Source of the DNA: Erinaceus europaeus
Taxonomy: Eukaryota; Chordata; Mammalia; Eulipotyphla; Erinaceidae
Length of the DNA stretch: 64,000 nucleotides
Direction of reading: 5' to 3'
Assembly: GCF_950295315.1 (NCBI RefSeq)
Contig: NC_080162.1
Location: 68,175,760-68,239,759, forward strand
Shown: piece after piece, positions 52,730 to 61,334 of the stretch
How positions within the stretch are numbered: the stretch's first letter is position 1
Layout: the number at the start of each line of letters is the position of its first letter
Program-made: the position numbers and the translations under genes
The notes under the pieces: generated by a model
Seen by the model: only the letters and a program-made list of their open reading frames with translations
The model's database searches: none
What the model was told of the DNA's origin: nothing

Positions 52730-53400
52730 CATAGCAGTGATACCTGAGTCAAGGTTAAAATTATAAGTACTTGTAATCCACACCATTCTCCTCAGAGCTA
52801 AACTACCTAAGAAATCATTTAACAAAGTCCTTTCATTTTCATAAAGAAGAAAACTCTGACTCAGAAAAGTTGTGACCAGGAATTAATTAATCACATGCCT
52901 TCTGGCATTATGCCATGCGCACTACCTTTTACTTTCCTTCTCTCTCTGATGATGTTGTCAATCTAAGAAAGCAAAATTCACATGTTTTTCTTTTGCTTTT
53001 TTATGAGTTGTACCAAGTTCAATAAGTTATTCAACAATGAGCTTTAGTTGATGAGTACTCAGAAAAGTTTCAATTATTTGCTATATGTTATTTTCCCATA
53101 ATCTAAAAGACATATGCCAGCAGAGTGCTTAGTATTGTTCTCTCATATATAATCTCTTCCCTCAAATGGACTTCTTCTCCCTTCAAAATAACCATCAGAA
53201 ATGCACTTTTTGAGGGGTTCATCATTTCTCTTCATTAAGTCTTATTTGTGGGGGCTTGCTATTTTGCTTTGTGCTATTCTGAGCTATTCTAAGTTAGAGC
53301 TATTATGTCAGGGCTAGGGTGGAAGGGGTGGTTGAGAGTAGAGAGTGACAGTGGAGAGTAGCATTGGGATGTCATGGCTAGTCACCTTTAAGATATTGCT
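52730..53400. other. Mostly single-copy; right part may belong to an L1 3' UTR
   Basis: 'aaagaagaaaactctgactc' near 52845 hints at a reverse MIR. From about 53240 the sequence may already be the upstream part of the L1 3' UTR that follows. Confidence 0.4.
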
Positions 53401-53404
53401 GTCG

Positions 53405-53975
53405 GACTCAGGCAAAAATTAGTAAAGTCATGGGTCCCTAAAATAGACCTCCTAACTTTTTCCAAAATGGAGACCCCAAATCTCAGCTGTTATATTCTTA
53501 CCTCTAGATTCCAGATTATTAAATAATTTGTTCTGCTTTATATTTTAATGCTTTTTCAGACACCAAGTTGTAGATGCTACCATGATGCCAACCTGACTTC
53601 CCCAAGCAGACAGCCTCACCAATGTGTCCTGGAACCCCACCTCTCCAGAGCCCTGCCCCAATAGGGAAAGACAGGCAAACGCTAGAAGAAGAAGAAGGGA
53701 AAGACAGAAACAGGCTGGGAGTATGGATCGACCTGCCAATGCCCACGTTCAGTGGAGAAGCAATCACATAAGCCAGACCTTCCACCTTCTGCACCCCATA
53801 ATGATCCTGGGTCGATGCTCCCAGAGAGATAAAGAATAGGAAAGTTTCCAGTGGAGGGGGTAGGGTGTGGAACTCTGGTGGTTAGAAATGTGTGGAATTT
53901 TACCCCTCTTACCATATGGTTTTGTCGATATTTTCTATTTTTTAGTTTACCAATAAATTAAATAAAACATTGAAA
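53405..53975 (+). mobile_element. 5'-truncated L1 3' end (variant)
   Basis: 'tccaaaatggagaccccaaa', then the recurrent block ('gtatggatcgacctgccaat', 'ctgggtcgatgctcccagag') and an A-rich end 'accaataaattaaataaaac'. A small purine-rich insertion lies at about 53675-53705. Frames 53545-53739 and 53624-53839 are shadows. Confidence 0.82.
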
Positions 53976-54149
53976 TAAAAATATTTTTTACTTACCTGAG
54001 AAGCCAAAAAGTCTTCCTAGTCATTCAAAGACCAAGTATCTCATAAATCAACATCTTAGAGACAGTGAAGTCAAATATACATTAAGCAAAATGTCTTTTC
54101 CATAAACATAAATATGATTCATCTAGAGGCTGCACAAAAGAATCTGTCT

Positions 54150-54343
54150 GGGGCCAAGTGGTGACACACTGGCTTAAGCGCACATAGAATGAAGTGCAAG
54201 GATCCTGAGTTTGAGTCCCTGGTTCCCCACCTGCGGGGAGGGGGGGTCACTTCATAAGCAGTAAAGCAGGTTTGCAGATGTTTGTCTTTCTCTCTCCTCT
54301 CTATTTTCCCCTCCCATTTCAATATCTCTCTGTCCTATAAAAA
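54150..54343 (+). mobile_element. Type I SINE whose tail became a microsatellite
   Basis: 'ggggccaagtggtgacacac', 'ttgagtccctggttcccca', 'gcagtaaagcaggtttgca' and 'tctctctgtcctataaaaaa', then the purine array starting at 54341. Confidence 0.9.
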
Positions 54344-54553
54344 AGAAGAAGAAGGAGAAGGAGAAGGAGAAGGAGAAGGAGAAGGAGAAGGAGAAGGAGG
54401 AGAAGGAGAAGGAGAAGGAGAAGGAGAAGGAGAAGGAGAAGGAGAAGGAGAAGGAGAAGGAGAAGGAGAAGGAGAAGGAGAAGAAGAAGAAGAAGAAGAA
54501 GAAGAAGAAGAAGAAGAAGAAGAAGAAGAAGAAGAAGGAAAAGAAGAAGAACC
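54341..54553 (+). repeat. Purine-only (GGAGAA)n/(GAA)n tract, about 210 bp
   Basis: About 20 GGAGAA units followed by about 17 GAA units, directly continuous with a SINE A-tail. The Gly/Glu-rich frame over it is an artefact. Confidence 0.96.
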
Positions 54554-54630
54554 CTCTATCTGTAAGACAAGTAGACTATTTGTTTAGCCTCTGGCTTTTC
54601 AGCATAGAATTGTATTTAAAACGATATCTT

Positions 54631-54755
54631 TAAGGCTGGGGAAATAGTCTAATGGTTATGCAACAGACTTTCTTGCCTGAGGCTCCAGGTCCCAAGTTCA
54701 GTTGCCAACACTATAAACCAAGAGCTAAGAAGTGCTTTGGTTAAAAACTAAACTA
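54631..54755 (+). mobile_element. Type II SINE
   Basis: 'aaggctggggaaatagtcta', 'atggttatgcaacagact', a B box altered to 'aagttcagttgccaac', and a short tail. Confidence 0.8.
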
Positions 54756-54985
54756 AGGGGCCAGGTGGTGGGGTACCTGGTTAAGCAAATGCATTACAAT
54801 ATGCAAGGACCCGGGTTTAAGCCCCTGGTCCCACACTTGCAATGAGGAAAGCTTCACAAGTGGTGAAGTAGGGCTGCAGATGTCTCTCGATGTCTCTCGA
54901 TGTCTCTCTCTCTCTCTCTCTCTTTCTCTTCCTTACTCTCAATGTCTGGCTCTCTCTGTCCAGTAAATAAATAAAGATTTAAAAA
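54756..54985 (+). mobile_element. Type I SINE
   Basis: 'ggggccaggtggtggggtac', 'acccgggtttaagcccctgg', 'gtggtgaagtagggctgca', three copies of 'atgtctctcg' and a (tc)n run, then 'ccagtaaataaataaag'. Flanks 'aaaaactaaa' on both sides fit a TSD. Confidence 0.9.
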
Positions 54986-55014
54986 AAAAAACTAAATCAA
55001 AAATAAAATAACAG

Positions 55015-55560
55015 AAAAAAGTGATGTCTCTAGGGCAAACTCCCTGGGTTTAAGTTCTGTCCTTGAATATGATAGCTGTATATCCTTGGATAAGGTACTT
55101 AACCCCTTAGAGCTTCCATACCTTCATTATTTATTTATTTATTCCCTTTTGTTGCCCTTGTTTTTTTTTTATTGTTGTAGTTATTGTTGTTGTTATTGAT
55201 GTTGTCATTGTTGGATAGGACAGAGAGAAATGGAGAGAGGAGGGGAAGACAGAGAGGGGGAGAGAAAGAGAGACACCTGCAGACCACCTGTGAAGTGACT
55301 CCCCTACAGGTGGGGAGCCAGGGACTTGAACCGAGATCCTTACATCGGTCCATTAACGCTTTACACCACCTGCGCTTAACCCGCTGCGCTACCGCCCAAC
55401 TCCCTATACCTTCATTCTTAAATGACAATAATGGCAGCATACTATAGAACTGTTGGGCAGATCAAATGAAATACTGCATCCAAAGTTCTGATGAGAACAC
55501 CTGGTCATTGTAAAGTGCTAAATAAATGTAGCCATTAATGTTGCTTGTATTAAGTAATGG
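55015..55560 (+). mobile_element. MIR split by a young SINE
   Basis: Left part 55015-55128 ('gataaggtacttaacccctt') and right part 55406-55560 ('aatgacaataatggcagcat', 'gtaaagtgctaaataaatg') together follow the MIR consensus from core to 3' end. The gap is the type I SINE at 55129-55405. Confidence 0.85.
55129..55405 (-). mobile_element. Type I SINE, young, inside MIR, with 11-bp TSD
   Basis: Reverse copy of the young form: 'ggataggacagagagaaatg' near 55215, head ending 'ctgcgctaccgcccaactcc'. TSD ataccttcatt at 55118-55128 and 55406-55416. Confidence 0.95.
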
Positions 55561-55564
55561 CAAA

Positions 55565-56390
55565 CTATTTCAGAACTGACCCACATCTCTTAGGTGTTTA
55601 AATAGAACTTTCCAAATCACCTGTTTTCTGCATTATAGGTACAATATATTCTACATGAAGCCTGTACCCTCATTTTCTGTAAAAAGAAGTGGAGCCATAT
55701 GAAGATCAATGACTCTCTCTCATGAAACATAGTTTTTGTCTTCCAGTGATAATGTTCTGAATAATGAAAAGACATTAATGTGTCCTGTATGCTTTGAACA
55801 CCTTGTGTATCAGGCATATGGCTAAGGGTATGATAGATCTCCTGGCATCCTCACATACCTTGATATGCAACTTTTATGATTTCTATTCACAAAGACTGAA
55901 GAACACCAAAGTTATCCATCTAGATTTTGGGTTGTGAGACAGGTATTTCAATGCAGACCATTATTCCAGAATCCTTCATTCAAATCTCTGTTCTACAGGT
56001 ATACTTTAGTGGTAGAAGCTTAGAAATACTTTCCTAAAACTCATCATCCTTTCACCTAAACAAGAAAACTTCACCTCCTAGTCATAATAAAAGTTAATAT
56101 GTTGATGCAAGGATAAAACTGATGGCAGGAAAAGGATGACTAAAGGAGATTAGGAATTCACCTAGTGCCTCAACAAGGGCAACTGAGAAAGACACTGGGA
56201 GATTGTGTGCTCTAGGAAAATGAAAGAAAAGAGAGCAAAGACTTTAGGACGGATTTTTTTTTTTTAAACTAACGCTGAACTACAAATGAATTACAGAGCT
56301 TTGAGGCAATAACACTGGTTTACTACTTGTTTGTTTGTTTTTTACCATATGTTTTAAGGGTACAATTTCATACCCTTTCAGAATATGTCT
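55565..56390. other. Single-copy stretch
   Basis: A T run at 56256-56265. No repeat or gene recognised. Confidence 0.45.
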
Positions 56391-56393
56391 TGT

Positions 56394-56485
56394 GGGGCTG
56401 GGAAGTGGTGCACCTGGTTGAGCACACACATTACCATGGACAAGGACCTGAGATCAAGCCCTGGGTTCCCACTTCCAGGGGGGAA
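56394..56485 (+). mobile_element. Type I SINE, 3'-deleted
   Basis: 'ggggctgggaagtggtgcac' head and 'ccctgggttcccacttcca', stopping at 'ggggggaagata'. The rest is missing, as if removed by deletion after insertion. Confidence 0.85.
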
Positions 56486-56787
56486 GATAAGGCAGAGATC
56501 TTTATCGAAGAAAGAAACAGACCAGTGCTACTGAAATCTGGATGAGAACTTGGAAACTTACAAAGGCCAGGCTCTGAGAGTGTCCCTGAGAACCATTCTT
56601 CTCTATAGGAAACAAGGGGACAGTAGAACTTTCTGGTCCCTGATGAGGGCATAGTGCTGTAGCTCTACTTTAAGGCAATCTGGTGATGATGATGGTTGAC
56701 CACTTAAAGAGAAAACATTGGTCTTTTGCCAAGCTCAAGGGGAAGGTGGGGTGCAAGTTGGGGGATAAGGGTAAAAGAAACTGAATT

Positions 56788-56867
56788 TCAAACTCAGATC
56801 ACTTCTTATGGGACAGGTAGGTAATCCAGGATGTCATTTCAGAAAAAATTTTATGTTAAAAATCCTA
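56788..56867 (+). repeat. Local direct repeat, copy 1
   Basis: The block from 'ttcaaactcagatcacttct' to 'aatcctag' recurs at 57245-57316 with about 10 % difference and small gaps. Confidence 0.88.
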
Positions 56868-57244
56868 GACAATTTGAAAGAACAACACTGAAAATATAAC
56901 TTGCATCTGTTCTTCCTAGATATTAAATAAGAAAAGCTCTGTAGTAATAATAATACAGAGCTACAAAATGAAACCAAGGAAGTAAAAATAAGAATCCAAT
57001 TTTTCATCAAAGATAATCTTTTTTTGGGGGGTGGGAGGTGGGATATCATTAACAGCATAAAACTTCTTCCCACATTTATTGGTGTTCTCGCTTTGCAGAG
57101 ATCCCTAATCATAGGCTTTCTCTGTTTGATGGGAATGTTGGAACCAAATGAACACAGTGTGTTATGTCTCCAGAGTAGCAACTCTTTTATACTGTAAATT
57201 GGGGGGAAAAAATGAAAGCTCTGGTAGGGGAAACATCTCAGCTG

Positions 57245-57316
57245 TTCAAACTCAGATCACTTCTTATGGGACAGATAATCCAGGATGTCATTTGAGAAAA
57301 ATTTTTATCTTAAGAG
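57245..57316 (+). repeat. Local direct repeat, copy 2
   Basis: Matches 56788-56867; lies about 458 bases downstream. Not a repeat family I know. Confidence 0.88.
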
Positions 57317-57346
57317 TGCTAGTTTTGCCATCTTGAGTTCTGTTTA

Positions 57347-57465
57347 TTTTTTTAATTTTTATTTATAAAAAGGAAACACTGACAAAAACCATAGGATAAG
57401 AGGGGTACAACTCCACACAATTCGCACCACCAGAACTCCGTATCCCATCCCATCCCCTGATGCTT
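57347..57465 (-). mobile_element. Short L1 3' end
   Basis: Reverse of the L1 3' terminus: T-rich run, 'ccataggataagaggggtac' and 'gtatcccatcccatcccc'. Roughly 115 bp is certain; upstream L1 or transduced sequence may continue to the right. Confidence 0.82.
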
Positions 57466-57469
57466 ATTT

Positions 57470-59170
57470 TATAAATATGAAGTTTTGTGAAGGATGGAGT
57501 ATAAAGAGAATGAGGGTAGGGAAGGAGTTGGCTGGTAGACTGATAATTATTAAGGAAAAGAATTGCTTTGGGAAGAAAGCTAGGAGCAGCAATAGTACCC
57601 TTCCCAAGGTAGATAGAAAGGAAGAACCCCCCTAGTATTACCTAGGAGAGAGAGTAAGGCAGGGCAGCTACTTGGCCTGCAAATGTAAGGCACAAATGTA
57701 ACCCACTGTACTGAGGGCCTCCATCTACTTCAGTCACCAAAGCTTTCAGTCACAGTTGGGTCACCCACAGTACTTGCAGGAGAAGTGCCAGTGAAGAAAG
57801 AACAAGTCCCTCTAGCTATGAAGGTCTGCACTGGAATATGGCTTAAGTACATGGTCAGAAAGGCATAAATTGTACAAACACCATGCCTGTCAGAAAAACC
57901 AAGAAAATATTATCTCCAACAAGTCATAAAGCAAATGGCTGAGTGTCACACAACTCCCAAATGAAACAAAAGCAGGAAAACTGAAGATTTGGAAGGGTGA
58001 CAGTCGACTTCCTCATTCTGCCACCAAATTTATTCGATACCAAAGTTTCCCCAATGTAATGGGTAGCCCAGATAAAACCTGGATAAATAACATTCATGGC
58101 AAAGCAGGCATCCTCCCCCAGAAGAACCATATTTCCAGGCATATATAGTGAGCTGTAGACAGTTTGATGGAATAGCTGCGTTTGCTTCAGAAGGCAATGG
58201 AGAGTCATATTCACTTTCATTTAATCCAGCACCAAATTCTCTAGTTGAAAGAAGGAAGGCTCAAGAAGTCATGATACTCCTCACTAAATTGGTACAGCAC
58301 CAAGTCTAGACCAAGCAGTTGGTAGCTGTTTGGGAGTCCCTCCTTTGTCTCAGCTCAACTTTGGCCTTTCTTTAGTTGTATTCTTCCTCTAAAGGCAAAG
58401 ACTACAGGGCCAAGGGGCTATACCATCCTTCTAGGATACACCCTAGGCATCAGGTTCTGAGAATTCTTTGATCAAATAGACCTGATCTTACATTCAGAAC
58501 CTGCAGTCATCTCTTCTAATACTGTCTGATGAGGGGTGTCAGTACAAACACAAAGAGTAGCAAGAGTTTGCTATTAAGATGTTTGTGTGTGGAACAGTGG
58601 GATGGGGTGCATATACACTACATGGGGACAGAACTAGAAAAGGTCCAGGTCACAGGCTGCAGGGTTGAAAACAGGGCAGGCAATTCTGGCTGGCACCGCC
58701 TCTCAATGGTAGTATGTGGTTGATGTAGGATAGCCACAGTGAAGGGATAATATAGAAGGAAAATCATGCAGCGTGACTACTTGCTGGGGGCTGCCCTGCC
58801 CCTCTGTGGTATCTCTGAGGCTGCTTTTCAGGTCGGGTAATTACAGGTCTGGCCAAGGGACGGGATGGGGTGGGGCTGAGGTAAAGTGGGTGAGGTCCTT
58901 TCGGAAAAGGTGGTTAAGTGTCTGAGGCTGCAAAATCCCGGACACTGGCCAGGTACAAGGAACAATGTTTGGCAGAGAACTAGGGGTGGGGCAGTTCCTG
59001 GCTGCCAGGTCTGGCCAGGTGCTGGGTCTGCTATAGACATGTGGGCATAGGTTCCTGCACTTTCCCCATGATGAGCCATTCTTTGGCTCTCCGCAGACAA
59101 GGGTTGAAGTAAGAACACATCTGGGGATGCAGATGACCTTTAGGGAGATAGATGACTTCATCTCTGCTTC
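57470..59170 (-). other. Unassigned 1.7-kb block, partly GC-richer
   Basis: No named repeat. The sequence runs on the minus strand without a clear break into the L1 3' terminus at 57347-57465, so part may be the body of a variant L1 3' UTR or other sequence carried with it. 58650-59100 is richer in G and C than the surroundings. Frames 57924-58220, 58828-59118 and 58841-59161 (all minus, overlapping) show no domain I recognise. A retrocopy of a host mRNA is possible but unsupported. Confidence 0.35.
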
Positions 59171-59174
59171 CTAT

Positions 59175-59845
59175 TGCATATGTTCAAAGTGACTTTGGGA
59201 ATTGCAGATTTTGCTCAGTGGCTACCTTAACAGCATGATTCTTAGAAGTATCCTAGGATGATAGCACCATCACAGGAAAAGTTTCCCCTCTCTGTAGGGG
59301 AGGCAAAATGTTTTCCATCAAATGGATGCTAGCCTTCAACTTCTCCTTCAAAGGTGTGATGCCAGGATGTTGCTCCTTGGTCTTCCCTACTCAAAGTCAT
59401 CAATATGTCTAAGGTTTTACAAGACTAGAGAGTGGAAAAGAAACTGGTGAGTCATTATGCTGCTAGGGAAGAAGAACACTGACAAATTTTGACCAGAGAT
59501 AGAGGTTGATAAGTTAGGTTTGGAGTGTTTTTGTGGGTTCCAATTAGGCTAATTAGCACCCTTAGATCAGTCTCTTCATTATGACTCTACATAATTATAA
59601 GTCATTTTCATTCTCATTTATTTTATGATACTCTACAAGGAGAAAATAAGTTAAATTCTGGAGAACTCAGGATATAGAAGGTCCTTTCATTAACAGAGAG
59701 TATTACAAATCTGACTAAATTTTTGAAGACTTAGTTTGAAACTCTTTGTTTCACTATGTGGTGGCAGTGGGCCCAAAAGTAGAAGATCTAAAGGTCTAAT
59801 TCTGTAGACCAAAATGGAGGTTCTGACAAAAAGAGAGTAATAAAA
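59175..59845. other. Single-copy stretch
   Basis: No repeat or gene recognised. Confidence 0.45.
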
Positions 59846-59850
59846 ATATA

Positions 59851-59920
59851 CAGAGGTTCAGCGGGTAGCTCAGAGGTAGAGCATGGGACCTGTATACGGT
59901 CTGCCTAGATCCCTGAACTG
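59851..59920 (+). other. tRNA-like SINE head or tRNA pseudogene
   Basis: 'ggttcagcgggtagctcaga' followed by 'ggtagagcatgggacc' is a good D-arm/A-box, but the T-arm region 'ctagatccctgaactg' does not fit ggttcgantcc. No CCA, and no clean acceptor pairing seen. More likely the head of a tRNA-derived SINE than a working tRNA gene. Confidence 0.5.
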
Positions 59921-59999
59921 CCTATGTTGAGGTGATATTCTGAACTCACCCTTTCAATCAGTACAAGTCTCCTTTTTTTCCTTTTGTTTAAGAAAGGAT

Positions 60000-61334
60000 T
60001 AATTAACAAAACCATAGGGTAGGAGGGGTACAACTCTACACAACTGCCACCACCCAATCTCCATATCACACCCCCTCCCCTGATAGCTTTCCCACTCTCT
60101 ATCCCTCTGGGAGCATGGACCCAGGGTCATTGTGGGTTGTAGAAGGTGGAAGGTCTGGCTTCCGTAATTGCTTCCCTGCTGAACATGGGCGTTGACTGGT
60201 CGGTCCATACTCCCAGTCTGCCTCTCTCTTTCCCTAGTAGGATGGGTCTCTGGGGAAGCGGAGCTCCAGGCCACATTGGTGGAGTCTTCAATCCAGGGAA
60301 GCCTGGCCAGCATCCTGATGACATCTGGAACCCAATGACTGAAAAGAGAGTTAACATACGAGGCCAAACAAATTGTTGAGCAATCATGGACCCAAAGCTT
60401 GGAATAGTGGAGAGGAAGTGTTAGGGGGGTACTCACTGCAAACTCTAGTGTACTTCTGCTTTCAGGTATATATTTTGCAGTAGTTTACAGATACGTGTGA
60501 ACATATGCTCTCTCTCACAGAAACTGGTGTATATCTAGGTTTTGGGACTTTGTTAAAAATTGAACCACCTGAGATGGAATTAGAGTATACTATCAAAGGA
60601 AAGGTCTCACCCGAGTAATGAAGCTGAAGGGTTGTCATGCCACACATGAAGTCTCTAGACACAGTCTAAAGTGAAGCATGTTGAGGTGGCAGTCGTTGTG
60701 TTGGTTAGGTTGTGAACAGCTGATGCAATATTATTTGATATGGATTGGGAGAGGCATACGGGAAAGTGGGCCCTATCCAAGGGTTCCAGGATTGGGGGAA
60801 GTAGGTGCTCTATAGTAGAGATGTGAGGTTCCTGCTGTCTTAGGGTTCAAAAAGACAATCGATAGTTAATGTTATCATCACATTATTTGGTAATTGGGTT
60901 AACTTTGAAAAGTCCTTTTGTTACAGTACAGTACCCAGTATCTTGTATATAGCTGTGCTATTGGTTGCTTCTGATCTACTTGGTCTAGGCTTTTGAGAGA
61001 GTCTGCATATCAATTACGCAGCCTATATATTAAAAAGATTCAGTCTGTGTTTTAAAAAACTTGAAGACATACAATTAATGTTTCCCCTCTCATATTAATT
61101 AACTAGTGATTTATATGACTACATTTTACTAGGAGTGTACATAAACACCATTCCCACCACCAAAAGACTGTGACCCATCCCTCCCACCAAGTCCCACCCC
61201 CCACTGGCCCAGGAAGCTACATGTCTACCCCTCACCACAGGGTTTTTACTTTGTTGCCCTACTTACAATTTTGTCAGGTCCTGCTTTTACTTTCCCTTTC
61301 AGATCTTCTTACTCAACTTCTGTTGATGAGTGGG
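60000..61334 (-). other. L1 F long 3' UTR
   Basis: Reverse complement of the L1 C 3' UTR over its length, with the C-rich (G-rich on the coding strand) tract at 61172-61209. Minus frames 59999-60436 and 60127-60387 recur in other copies with different breaks and are not genes. Confidence 0.85.

Noticed and set aside
57924..58220. 98-codon minus frame considered as a retrocopied gene
   Set aside because: No family recognised and no support from neighbouring frames. Kept only as part of the unassigned block.
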